The position numbers were made by a program, and so were the translations under genes. The notes below the pieces were generated by a model, which did no database searches, was not told the DNA's origin, and saw nothing but the letters and a program-made list of their open reading frames with translations. From Stachybotrys elegans (lineage: Eukaryota > Ascomycota > Sordariomycetes > Hypocreales > Stachybotryaceae), in assembly GCA_020746835.1 (NCBI GenBank), contig JAGPNK010000004.1, positions 1,922,001-1,986,000 on the forward strand: DNA of 64,000 nt. The letters run 5' to 3'. Every line of letters begins with the position of its first letter. Position 1 is the first letter of the stretch. Positions 33,396 to 43,551 of this stretch are shown piece after piece.

Positions 33396-35114
33396 ATGTC
33401 CGGGCTCGAGGTGGCGGGCCTCGTCCTGGGCTCGATTCCCATCCTCGTCTCGCTCCTCCAGAACTATGGCAATGGAATCACATTGATGCGGAACTGGCGC
33501 AAGCGCGAACGCGAGGTCAAAAGCCTCATCCGTAACCTCGATGTCGAGAAAGTTAGGCTCCAGAACGTCTGCGAGAAGTTGCTCAATGGCGTCGCCCCTC
33601 CATCGGCAATCGAAGACGCCATAGAAGACCCTTTCGGGCCGATATGGAAGGATGAACATATTTACCGAAAAATCAGAGCCCGTTTGTGGAAGGGTGTTGA
33701 TAATTTTGAGACGACACTCGGCGACATAAAAGAGGCCCTGGAAGAGTTGAAGAAGCGCGTAGAGCCCCATGATGGCGGAAGGGTCTCTGTCGAGCTGAAG
33801 CTGGCTGCATTCACAGTCAGTCGCGAGCGCTACGAGGACTCCTTGACAACCATTAAGAATGGGATCTCAACATTGGAGAACATTGTCGACAGGAACATGG
33901 AACTGGAGCCCACAAGGAGGCTACGGTCCCAGGGCAAGTTCTACCTCCTTCTTCGAGACCTCTCCAGGGGTCTTTATAGCGCCATCTCGTCCAGTCTCGG
34001 GTGCTCGTGCGGACATGACGTGGGCCTTCGTCTGCAGGCTCGGTCCGCAGACTTCATGCCATTCGATGGCGATCAGGAAATCACCCGGAAAACGGAATTC
34101 CAGCTGGCTCTTGCGTCCTCTTCGCCAAGTGACGCGGGGAAGAAAACCTGGGAAGAGTTTGGGGCTAAGCCCGTCATCGCGTCAAAAGAATTGCCAAGTT
34201 TCCCTCTCTCTCTCAGAGCTATGGCCTCGCCACCTCTGAAGCAGAAACGCCGGGTCGCATTCTTTGACAGGCCAACCGTCATAAGCTCTTTCACTTCGGT
34301 CAGCTCAGCCAGCGCTTCACACTCGGGCACATCCACAGCTACCATAAGCTCTGGCTCGACTATGATACACCAACATCTCATCCAGGCTTCGGCTTCCGCC
34401 ATCCTCACCTGCGCTCCTAGCAACCCGATGTCAGATGTGCTATGCGAGCAGGCAAAATCTATCATCGCGCAGAACGGCGGTGCACAAGCCCCAACCTTCC
34501 TCTTCACGAAAACGTCTGTCGTTCTGGGGTCTGTCAGCCAGGGAAAACAACCACAAGGCCCGCGCCATTGGCAACTCATCTCGTTGGCGGATTGTCTCAA
34601 TGGCGCTTCTTCCGAGAAGTACTACCTGCCATACAAGGACCGGCTCCATTTGGCCGTCGTTATCTCTTCGAGTGTCTTGCAACTCTACGGGAGTGAATGG
34701 ATGCGAGACATCCCAGGCAGCCAAGACGTATACTTTGTCACCAACAACGACGGTTTTCCGATATATCAACACCCCCTATTGATCAAGGACATGGCCACAC
34801 TGCCCAAGACAATCCAGTGTGGCTCGGCCTTCGAACCGATCTTTGCATCCCTGGGGGTGCTTCTTGTTGAAGTATTCTTAGGAGCCACGATGCGGTTAAT
34901 GCGTGAGCAAGGCTCCGCTGGAGGGGCCGATTGGCAGGTGGCTCAGCAGCTTCTTGAGAGAGGACGTATATCGAGTCTCAATAGTAGAGCCGCCGTTGCT
35001 CGCTGTTTCGATAGCTTTGGTGTTGGACAGGGCGATCTTGATTTGGCTGATGGGTGCCATGACATTTACGCGGGTATCGTCTCCCTGTTGGAAAAGGACT
35101 TGGGCTATACGTGA
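33396..35114 (+). CDS. DUF7580 fungal protein
   Basis: A single-exon protein of 572 residues. The N-terminus (MSGLEVAGLVLGSIP) is the hydrophobic helix typical of fungal DUF7580 and related prion/incompatibility-like proteins, followed by a long helical region (about 25-200). A Ser-rich linker (about 290-330) separates it from a C-terminal domain with the usual SLADCL, KDRLHLAVVISSSVLQL and LGVLLVEVFLG segments. In this family the C-terminal domain looks like a degenerate kinase fold. Function is not known; families of this build are often found near HET and NLR genes. The gene is divergent from the zinc-finger gene. Confidence 0.82.
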   Translation: MSGLEVAGLVLGSIPILVSLLQNYGNGITLMRNWRKREREVKSLIRNLDVEKVRLQNVCEKLLNGVAPPSAIEDAIEDPFGPIWKDEHIYRKIRARLWKGVDNFETTLGDIKEALEELKKRVEPHDGGRVSVELKLAAFTVSRERYEDSLTTIKNGISTLENIVDRNMELEPTRRLRSQGKFYLLLRDLSRGLYSAISSSLGCSCGHDVGLRLQARSADFMPFDGDQEITRKTEFQLALASSSPSDAGKKTWEEFGAKPVIASKELPSFPLSLRAMASPPLKQKRRVAFFDRPTVISSFTSVSSASASHSGTSTATISSGSTMIHQHLIQASASAILTCAPSNPMSDVLCEQAKSIIAQNGGAQAPTFLFTKTSVVLGSVSQGKQPQGPRHWQLISLADCLNGASSEKYYLPYKDRLHLAVVISSSVLQLYGSEWMRDIPGSQDVYFVTNNDGFPIYQHPLLIKDMATLPKTIQCGSAFEPIFASLGVLLVEVFLGATMRLMREQGSAGGADWQVAQQLLERGRISSLNSRAAVARCFDSFGVGQGDLDLADGCHDIYAGIVSLLEKDLGYT

Positions 35115-35372
35115 TTCATCTGAGTAGGTGGCTCATATGGGACTCGACTGTATGGGCGTCTTGCCATCATACATCAATACATTACATCCTCCCCAATTCC
35201 ATGTTTCTGCATAAATTTAATCCCGAGGTTTTTTCCAATCCTCTTTGTATCCTGCTGCAACCTCGCAGCTGACTTTTGTCTGCCCCTTTTCTGCCAACCC
35301 CTTCTTCGTCAACACTTTTCAGCGTCAACCAATCTCTCCCTAGCCACTATTTTCTCCTTTTCAAGTGCCATC
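35115..35372. other. convergent 3' region
   Basis: A 258 bp stretch between the DUF7580 gene and the LEU2 stop codon. It should hold both 3' untranslated ends; no gene is seen. Confidence 0.5.
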
Positions 35373-36843
35373 TCACGCCTTGAGAATCTTGACCAGCTCA
35401 GCAACGATAGCATCTCCTGCCTCCACGGTACCGGTGTTGCCGCCCATGTCCTTGGTTCTCAGTCCGGCGTCGATGGCGGCGCGGACCGCGTCCTCGACGA
35501 GCTTAGCCTCGTGGGCGAGATTCAGAGAGTAACGGAACATCATGGCGACGGAAAGGATGGTGCCAATGGGATTCTAGAAGTCATGTCAGCTCTGCACTTA
35601 TAGCGAATGGATAGGGCCGCCCGAAACGGGGTCTTGACGTACGACAATCCCTTTCCCTGAAATATCTGGCGCGCTTCCTGTAATTTGCGTCAGTGACTGA
35701 TTAAGAGCTCGAATGGAAGATAGGATTCTCACCATGAATCGGTTCATAGATGGCACGCACTGGAGAGTCCGGAATCCCGCAGAGACTCGCGCTCGGGAGG
35801 AGCCCTATGCTTCCAGTTATGGCACTCGCCTCGTCGCTGAGAATATCGCCTGAAAACATATCAGTTAAATAGCCTTCGAGGTGGACGAGGGGCCTCGCTC
35901 ACCGGCCAAGTTGGGCGCGATCATAACGCCATTCAGCTTCGTCGGGCTCTTGATCATGATCATGGCCGCGCTGTCAATAAGCTGATGCTCGACCTTCAGA
36001 TCGGGGAACTCGTTCTTGAAGACCTCATTAACCACATTACGCCACAGTCTGCTTGTCGCCAGCACGTTGGCCTTGTCCAGCGAGATGACCCGCGTCTCTC
36101 CCCTGGTCCTGGCCAAGTAGCCGCCCATCCGTGCGATACGCTCGACTTCTGACTTGGTATAAACAGTGGTATCGAACGCTTTATGTCCATCGAATTCTTT
36201 TCGCTCTCCGAAATACAGACCCGAGGTCAACTCGCGGACTAGCATCATGTCGGTGCCACGGCAGACGTCTGCCTTCAAGGGGGAGGACTCGACGAGGGCA
36301 TCGGAGGCGAAGAAGCAGGGACGGAGGTTTCCATAGGCACACATCTCACTGCGCAGCTTCAGGAGGCCCTGCTCCGGGCGGACGGCGCCAGTGCCCCATT
36401 CAGGGCCACCAATGGCGCCGAGGAGGACGGCGTCGGAGGCTTTGGCGGCGGCGAGGGCCTCATCTGTGAGAGGACTACCGGTCTTCTCGATAGAGCACTG
36501 GAGAGAAAGCCGAGCTTAGCAAGAGAATTCTTTCGTGTATGTCTTTGAGTCGGTGTGATCCGTCGTCGACGACTTACCCCTCCGAGCAGGTGATCCTGCA
36601 GATTGAATTTGCCAGCATTCGGACTCAGCTCCTCGACTGTCTTGATAACCTGATTCCTGGGTCAGACGTGCTCAATTGAAGGTCGCAGATACCGTTCGTA
36701 CCTTGATTGCCTCAGCAATAACCTGTCAATTAACTAAAGTCAGCCTCTCCGTCCAGAGTCAAGGGTGGGAAAGCTCCGGGGTAGCTAGTTACCTCTGGGC
36801 CGCAGTGGTCGCCCGCAAAAACCACAATGTTGTGTTCCGCCAT
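35373..36843 (-). CDS. LEU2: 3-isopropylmalate dehydrogenase
   Basis: Leucine biosynthesis enzyme that oxidises and decarboxylates 3-isopropylmalate with NAD+. It has 363 residues, the usual length, in seven exons: 36843-36793, 36722-36702 (21 nt), 36649-36578, 36497-35903, 35849-35733, 35677-35643 (35 nt) and 35573-35373. All six introns are GT-AG. Family motifs are intact: the N-terminal [32 protein letters not shown] with NLRP (substrate Arg residues), [12 protein letters not shown], the DILSDEAS metal site and [14 protein letters not shown] for NAD binding. It is leu-1 in Neurospora. The short exons make it invisible to simple frame search except for the central exon. Confidence 0.97.
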
Positions 36844-37591
36844 GATTGCAATACTTGTTCAACGGAGTCCGTCCAAAGAAGGGTCGATCTTGTGTGACGA
36901 AGCACGAGAATTGAGTCGAAGACGAGTGGGAGGTGAGAGGTCGAGGAAGAAAGTTCGAAGTTTACAGGTACGTAGTAGAGTCCCCCGCCCCCACCTGCCG
37001 AGATCGGAGAGCTTTAGTCCACAAGAATTGCCGGTTCTTAAGCACCAGGTACCACCTCTATGGCCCACATGAATGGCTTTCACCGGTTACCTACCGGCCG
37101 CCGCCCTGCTCCCCCAGCACCGTCGTTGCGTGTCGTATTCGATTCTGTCAGGGCGCTAGATGGTGTCGGCATCCGTAAGCGTACTGCAAAAATGTTGTCG
37201 CGGGAGCAGCGGACAGACAATTAGCCCTGGCAGATGGCATGTGGTGTCCCGTGAACAGACTTGCATATGCACGTCCGTTTCGCTACTTTGCCTTTCCAGG
37301 TTGTCATCTTATCTTTCATACGGGCAAAGCAGAGGTAGAGCACTACAGAAACGTCCATACTACAGACTCAGACACTACTTGGCTCTGCCCTGATCGATTG
37401 CCAGATGGGACCTTGCACAATATACCAAATGCACACGCACACTGGGAGGCCGCACACTAAATATGGCCGTGTAGCATGTCCCAGCCCTCTGTGTCCTGAA
37501 CTTTAGATCTGACAAGGACAGGGACTGGAGCTTCGTGTGGACTAGTTTCATGCCAAGACACCTCATATACCAATACATCGCTATAGCCAGT
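36844..37591. other. intergenic region
   Basis: About 750 bases between the LEU2 start and the 5S gene. No open frame looks coding. It contains the LEU2 promoter. Confidence 0.5.
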
Positions 37592-37710
37592 ACATACGAC
37601 CATACCTACCAGAAAATACGGGGTCCCGTCCGCTCCCCCCTAGTCAAACTGGTAAGGGGCAGATTAGTAGTTGGGTCGGTGACGACCAGCGAACACCGGC
37701 TGTTGTATGT
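37592..37710 (+). rRNA. 5S rRNA: 5S ribosomal RNA
   Basis: A 119 bp 5S rRNA gene transcribed by RNA polymerase III. The 5' ACATACGAC pairs along its full length (one G-U) with the 3' GTTGTATGT to form helix I. The internal control region reads TTAGTAGTTGGGT and then GACCAGCGAA, nearly identical to the Neurospora 5S consensus, and CCCGTCCGCTC matches the loop B/helix III part. A run of five T directly follows as terminator. The helix IV hairpin differs from consensus by a paired C-G swap that preserves pairing, which argues for a functional copy. The 30 bases after position 9 (CCTACCAGAAAATACGG) are more diverged, so this is a variant type. Confidence 0.93.
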
Positions 37711-37714
37711 TTTT
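37710..37714 (+). terminator. RNA polymerase III T-run terminator
   Basis: Five T residues overlapping the end of the 5S gene, the normal pol III stop signal. Confidence 0.85.
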
Positions 37715-38935
37715 GCCAGTCAAGGCTATATCTTTTTGCTGGTCGGCCTCGATGGTCTATGCAGCATATCATCCACCTCGTGTGCAACACACCGGCCGGC
37801 AGGAAGTGGCCGCCAACAATATAACTACCGGAAGCAGGATTCTCCAGGACCGTCAACGTTGCCCCGTGACAACACGCTATGCTTCAGGTACTCTAATATC
37901 GTTTCGTCCGCAAGACTCAGCTCGCGTTCCGTTCACGCGACAATCGGGCGAGGTGGCAGAACCTTGCCTCAGCCCGATTCTGGCGATCTCGCTGGTGAAC
38001 TGGCCTGCAGCACTGCTCACCTTGGCAAGTACCGGGAGCCTCGCTAGTCCTGCTTACTAGGATAGTCGATGCAAGGCGCCGGCTGGGGGATACCGGGGCC
38101 ATGTCCCAAAGGGGAAGTTTAGCGGCCCGGTGCTCCCCTACGCCGGCCGAGCGGGTCCATAATTTCGGCATCAGGCTCCGGACTCATAGAGTAATACTGG
38201 AGAACGTTTTTCGACAGCTGGACCGCCTACGCGGTTGGGCCTTAGCAGCATGGTAGGCAACGTGGAGCGGCTCGAGTCTTTGTCGAAAATGCATGATTCT
38301 CACATGCGACGTTAGAGACAAACTTACATAGAATCTCAGCGTGACGTATTCGGCTTGGGCCCCCATTCTGCGGGGATTGAGCTCAACCTCATGAGTGCTC
38401 GTGCGAGTCCTTGTACCACTTCTTGATGACAGCGAGAACGCCGCCGCGAGCAGCCCTCTCGAGACCCAGATTATCCTGCAGAAACGCAATCGTCGCCATG
38501 GTGGTCAGCCCTTAGACACACTGATCATTACGTGGGTAATAGAGGCAACACCGTCTTACGGCATCCGCAAGTACTGGAGGGTCATAAGTCGGTGAAATCG
38601 CAAGGCTTGATTACATGCATTGGCGTAAGTCGCCAGGGTCGTGAGATGCCTAATCGAAGCTCGTATGGGCAGCCAATCAGTGCTCTGCGTGACCAAACAG
38701 GAAATTTGGGTCCCTTGCCTGATTCGCTAGATTGGTGATCGTCTATCTCACTGCCAGCAGTTCCATCGTCTAGCGTGCTGGTTTGGTATCAATTTTCGAG
38801 CCGAATGGGTAGGATGAGCAGGTTGGCTTGGCACCATTTTTCGAGTTGACTGAATAAAACCGGCACGACTGGACGCTGTAAAACTTTATCCAGTAACAAG
38901 CATCTTTGCAAGAATAACCACTCCATAAGTTCAAC
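37715..38935. other. intergenic region
   Basis: About 1.2 kb without a supported gene. A minus-strand frame of 36 codons with an ATG at 38499 (begins MATIAFLQDNLGLERAARGG) looks somewhat protein-like, and a possible 53 bp intron would extend it, but nothing confirms it. The last 100 bases hold the P450 promoter. Confidence 0.45.
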
Positions 38936-40950
38936 ATGGACAGTGCGCTTGAGATCCCGTGGCTCCCCAGGCTAAAGGCCAATTACATCCAACTCTCCGG
39001 ATTTGAGTGGCCCGAGCTGTCTGTTGGTTTGGTTCTCCGTGCATTTGTGACTCTCGTAAGTCACGCGCTCGTCGTCGCTCATCGATATGTGGAAGACTGA
39101 CGAAAAAGGCTCTGGTTTGGTCCGTTCTAGGCTTACTTTACAACCTCTACCTCCACCCTCTGGCCAAGTTCCCAGGGCCCTTTCTGGCCAGATCTTCGCT
39201 GGTAAATCGAACTCTTTTCCATCTTCAAGTATAGAAGTACCACCTAACTGGTTCGCTGTGATAGCTATGGAGATTCTGGCACTCCATGGGAGGACACTTC
39301 CATCGTGTTCTGGATGACGCCCATCACAAGTACGGTATGTCTCGGTGGCATAGCTTCCCCATTGAGTCACTCCACCTAACATCATTCAGGCGATGTCGTG
39401 CGCGTCTCACCCAACGAGCTCTCCTTCGGTTCTGCCGGAGCATTCAAAGACATCTACGGCAACAAGCCCCCTGGAGAGCCCAAAGTCATAAAGAATGAAT
39501 TCTACGACATGTTTGGGGCTGGCTTCTCGGAGCCTTGTCTCGCCAGCGAGCGCGACCCTCGCAAGGCCGGCCAGAAGCGAGGCCTTTTTGCCCACGCCTT
39601 CTCTGCCAAGGGTTTGATGGAGCAAGAAGAAATTATGCAGCGCTGCATTGACCAATTCATTCTCAAGCTAGGAAAGACTGGTACCAAGCCTGAAGGCGTC
39701 AACTTGGTCAAGTGGCTTGAGATGGTAGCTTTTGACATCCTGGGAGAAATGGCATTTGGTGAATCGTTTCACTGCCTAGAAAATGGTGAGCTTCTCTCTC
39801 AGAAAGTTAAGGTTTCGACTCACATAAGGAAGAATCGTCACACTTCTGGCTCGACGTCATCTTCGGACATGTCTTCATCGTGGCACTGATGGATAATCTG
39901 CGTCGCTACCCTCTGCTTCTCGCGGCGGTCAAGCTGCTTCCCTCACGCTTGACAAACGGGCTCAGTAAAAAGCAGGCCCAGCAGACCCAGCTCAGCAAGC
40001 TAAAAGCCAGGACGTAAGCTCTGCATTTCTTGTGATTGTGCGCCACCCAAAACAGAAAGCTGACGCCGAGTAGCCGGTTGGAGAAGGTTGAGGACCAGCG
40101 CGACTTCATGTCCAATGCCTGTCAAAAGGTCCGTGATGGCCAAGTCTCAGAGGAAGAGTTCGCTGCCCATTCATCTAGCTTGGTGTAAGTAATCTCTTTG
40201 TCGGCTACCCCCATCCACACGAGTACTGATTGAACCAAACAGTATTGCTGGTGGCGAAACTACAGCGACAGCCATGGGTGCACTGGTGTACAATGTCCTC
40301 AAAAACGATCATGTCTACGCCAAGTTGAAGCAGGAACTCCGAACCCGGTACAAGAACCTCGAAGAGATTGATGTTGTCTCCACCTCGCAGCTCCCGTATC
40401 TTCAGGCTGCCATCAAGGAGTCTCTCCGAATGTTCAGCACAAACGCCCAAGGACTGGGGCGCAAGTCGCCGGGCATCGAAGTTGATGGCCACTATGTTCC
40501 AGAGGGTGTAAGTCGAAGCCATCATGGAATCTCTTCCTTCACTGACCCTTCAAGGCCGAGATCTACGTCAGTCCCTGGACGCCCGCTCATCATGAGCGCT
40601 ACTGGAATGAGCCATACGTGTACAATCCCGATCGATGGCTTGATCCCAACTGCCAAGACTACAAGGCTGCCAGTCAGCCTTTCTCTGTTGGTCCCAGAGC
40701 ATGCATTGGAAAACAGTGAGTCATTCCCACTTCCATGATTGCCATACACACTCTTTTTGGTACACATATCTAACCAGAATCTTTCTGCAGCTTTGCATAT
40801 GCTCAAATGTCTCTTCAGCTAGCCAAACTCGTATGGATGTACGACATGGAACTCGTCAGAAAAGACATGGACTTTGAGAAAGAAGCCCGAATGTACTTCT
40901 TCTGGCAGAAGCCTAAGCTGGAAGTCCGCTTTCACAGTCCTCAAATCTAG
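38936..40950 (+). CDS. cytochrome P450, CYP65-like
   Basis: Heme-thiolate monooxygenase of 518 residues, anchored in the ER by an N-terminal helix (about 30-52). I build nine exons: 38936-39055, 39109-39201, 39265-39334, 39390-39785, 39833-40013, 40074-40184, 40243-40507, 40555-40715 and 40791-40950; every junction keeps the frame. P450 landmarks: HPLAKFPGP after the anchor, I-helix AGGETT (326-331), KESLR with Glu383 and Arg386, the NPDRW segment, and the heme loop FSVGPRACIG with Cys462 as thiolate ligand. The sequence style resembles the CYP65 group (isotrichodermin hydroxylase-like). There is no polyketide or peptide synthase beside it, so a place in a secondary-metabolite cluster is not supported. 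Substrate unknown. Confidence 0.94.
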
Positions 40951-41144
40951 ATTGAAAAGCCCCTTCGGCTGTTTTCTTTTTGTGTCATTTGAGAGGTAGC
41001 CAGGACGAAGGTGAACAAAGCTACAAAGTATGGGGTCAGCCTCTGCTACTTGGATACATGTGAAGATTTAGATAGCAAATTAACTGCTCATCTGTGAGAA
41101 TGTCATTTCTTGGGGTTTGATTTTCTATGTACATGGTCTTTGGT

Positions 41145-43049
41145 TTAGACAAGCACTATATACTCAAGATCGTCCTCATCAACAGGCCAGAGCTCTCCCT
41201 TCATGGCTCCATGGATGTAAGCCAAAGCCACAAATCGAAACTCAGCTTCCACCTTCCTCAAGACGCAAGGAACATCTAGGCCTGCTAGAACGTATATGAT
41301 ATCCCCCTCGCGGCATGTGTGATGTGCTGAGCCAAAGTAGCCAGTATCCAGCACAAGGGATGAATAGTTGGCCTTGTAATTGATAAACCGTTGAACCTTC
41401 TGAAGTCTGCCGCCATCGTTTAGTGGTTCATCCTTGCCTTTGCTGTAGTAATTCCCCGAACTGATTAGGGAGACTATGTCTTGTGTCGTTCCCGCAGATA
41501 CAACGCCGCTTAGCATGCCCGCTCCAGTCTCTTTCTGAAGCATACTCTCGTACCAAAAATGCAAGTCCTCTGGACGTATATCCGGACTTGCGTATCCCTT
41601 GTGACTGACAATTGTTCGAAGTCCAGCCAGATAGGCGCCCTCGTCTGTCGGGTAACTTGTCTGGTTTGAAAACATGACACACCACTCCTGACATGTTCGC
41701 ATGAAGTCTCCAAAAAGCGCAAAGTCGTCCACATTGGCAGCATTGATAGGTACTGCAGCCACGCGACTTTTGATTGTGCCCACATGTTTGCCCTTCACGC
41801 CCAGCTTTCCCGGCTCTGGCGACAGGTAAGGCCATGCAGTAGCTTGCCGACACGCCGACACAACGCTCGGGTAGTCATCAAAGCATATTGCTCGTGTGCC
41901 GGTTGTATCGCAGCATGTCAGCTCACCAACCGCGATACCCTCAAACCAGTCGGGAAGCCAAGACGGCACATGCTTATCCTCGGCTGCAGGGAGTGTGATG
42001 CGGAGAAGATCCAACTGACGACGACTCAACGTATAGGCCTTGGCGAATTCCTCGATGACATTAGCTGAAGGCTTATCGTAGTCGGCATCAGGCAGGCGTG
42101 TGCCGCGAGCAGCAAAGACAGAGTAGAGTCCGTATACCTTGTCGCTGGCTACGCTGCTCTGCAACCTGCACATGGCTTTGAGCAACTGAATGTCGTGCAT
42201 GCGGCGATATTCATGCGAATCTTCTTCCTCGGTTCCTGCATGCTGTATCTCATGACGGATACTGTCCTTGAACGAGATCATCTGCGTATTAATGGTTGAG
42301 TTATGCAGACTATGCGCCTTCTTGATGGCAAAAGTAAATTCCGCCCAATGCATGACTGCAGAGCCGCACATGACAATGCATCGGCGCGCAAAGGCAACCT
42401 CTTGCGTTGTCCAGGCCCTGACAAACCACGGGTTCTCTAGAAGTTGGAGAAGTTCGGAGTATCTTGCATCGGACAGTCTGTCTGAGTATTTGAGGCCTCT
42501 GACCTGCACCGCATTCTTGACTTGTCCTGTAACATTGTACACAACTTTCCGTACACGCCGTGGCAGGTCGTCCGCCACCATTTCGGCGAGTCGCGATGCT
42601 GCTAGGAGCTTCAGGGACCGCCAGATACGCATGTTGCCATCGTTCCCCAGCCACACAATAACCTGCCAGGCGCCCCTATAGATATCGCCCATCCTTTTCA
42701 CCTGCGCGTTCCGCTCTGCTGTCGAAGCTGGGCTGTCATCCTGGTCGATGCAAATGGCGTCAATCCACACAGTCCGGGTGCCGAAGCGCGGGCGCAACTG
42801 CTTGAGGGCATCAAGGCAATTTGGTGTGACGAGGAGTTGCTTTCCGTCGCAGAGGATGGGCAGAGTTCCCTTTCGTGCGCCCCAAACGTAGGAGAGAGCT
42901 TCATACTTGGCTTGACTGCTGCCTAGAATGACTTGGCGCACGCTGCACTTGATCTCGGCAGCCTGGCTCGGAGACGGCACCAAGTCGAGGACTCGGATGC
43001 AAGAGGGAGACTGCAATGGTTCATGCACGTAGCGATTTGCCGATGTCAT
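41145..43049 (-). CDS. HET-domain heterokaryon incompatibility protein
   Basis: A single-exon protein of 634 residues. The HET domain (about 45-200) is clear: YEALSYVWGA (49-58), VWIDAICIDQ (94-103) and the IYRGAWQVIVWLG segment (123-135). HET domains trigger cell death when unlike strains fuse and are a large family in filamentous ascomycetes. The C-terminal part (about 250-634) has family-typical blocks (MCRLQ..SDKVYGLY, LPSWLPDW, GDIIYVLAGLDVPCVLR) and no extra signalling domain. The start ATG at 43049 precedes the domain directly. Confidence 0.93.
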   Translation of the reverse strand: MTSANRYVHEPLQSPSCIRVLDLVPSPSQAAEIKCSVRQVILGSSQAKYEALSYVWGARKGTLPILCDGKQLLVTPNCLDALKQLRPRFGTRTVWIDAICIDQDDSPASTAERNAQVKRMGDIYRGAWQVIVWLGNDGNMRIWRSLKLLAASRLAEMVADDLPRRVRKVVYNVTGQVKNAVQVRGLKYSDRLSDARYSELLQLLENPWFVRAWTTQEVAFARRCIVMCGSAVMHWAEFTFAIKKAHSLHNSTINTQMISFKDSIRHEIQHAGTEEEDSHEYRRMHDIQLLKAMCRLQSSVASDKVYGLYSVFAARGTRLPDADYDKPSANVIEEFAKAYTLSRRQLDLLRITLPAAEDKHVPSWLPDWFEGIAVGELTCCDTTGTRAICFDDYPSVVSACRQATAWPYLSPEPGKLGVKGKHVGTIKSRVAAVPINAANVDDFALFGDFMRTCQEWCVMFSNQTSYPTDEGAYLAGLRTIVSHKGYASPDIRPEDLHFWYESMLQKETGAGMLSGVVSAGTTQDIVSLISSGNYYSKGKDEPLNDGGRLQKVQRFINYKANYSSLVLDTGYFGSAHHTCREGDIIYVLAGLDVPCVLRKVEAEFRFVALAYIHGAMKGELWPVDEDDLEYIVLV

Positions 43050-43551
43050 CCTCTGATGCAGCTTTTATCAAGACCAGGACACACTACTTATTCGAAAAGG
43101 AAAATCCGCAGAATGAGGAGCTGCCCTATCCGTAAGCGGTGCAGCCACACTGCATATAGACCAGGGTATGGCTATGCCTACCTGGTAAAGAGGCGCGCGA
43201 TAATGGTGAGGGGAGGGGGGTGTTGGCTGACCATGATTTGACCAAGGACTGTGCGCAGCCCACGGTTGCGACAACCAACCAATATCATTGGCGGACAGTA
43301 AGAAATATATGCACTCAGTGCTGAGTGTGGTGGGTGCTGTCGAGAGCTGGAGTCCTAGCTGTCATTGTAAAATATACATGACGTCTGTTTCAATCGGGAC
43401 ACGGCCGGTGCCCAATGCATCTCTTCATGTACCAAGTCCTGTCATCATTCCCCCCATCATTCTCTCCTCTTCCTCCTCCTCCTCCCCCTCCTCATCATCA
43501 TCTTCCTCACATTTATCCATCCGCCAGCAACCAAGAATAAACCTCCCAACC
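43050..43551. other. intergenic region with pyrimidine tract
   Basis: About 500 bases between divergent genes. A long CTC/TCC/TCA pyrimidine tract at about 43455-43510 lies just upstream of the next start. The frame of the next gene is open through it and would code poly-Ser, but I treat it as untranslated. Confidence 0.5.

Noticed and set aside
38936..40950. Secondary-metabolite cluster around the P450
   Set aside because: No polyketide synthase, peptide synthetase, terpene cyclase or tailoring set nearby; neighbours are LEU2, 5S and HET genes.
43288..43551. Longer N-terminus of the DUF7730 protein with poly-Ser
   Set aside because: The frame opens at a TTG and runs through a pyrimidine tract typical of a leader; the ATG at 43552 fits better, though not proven.
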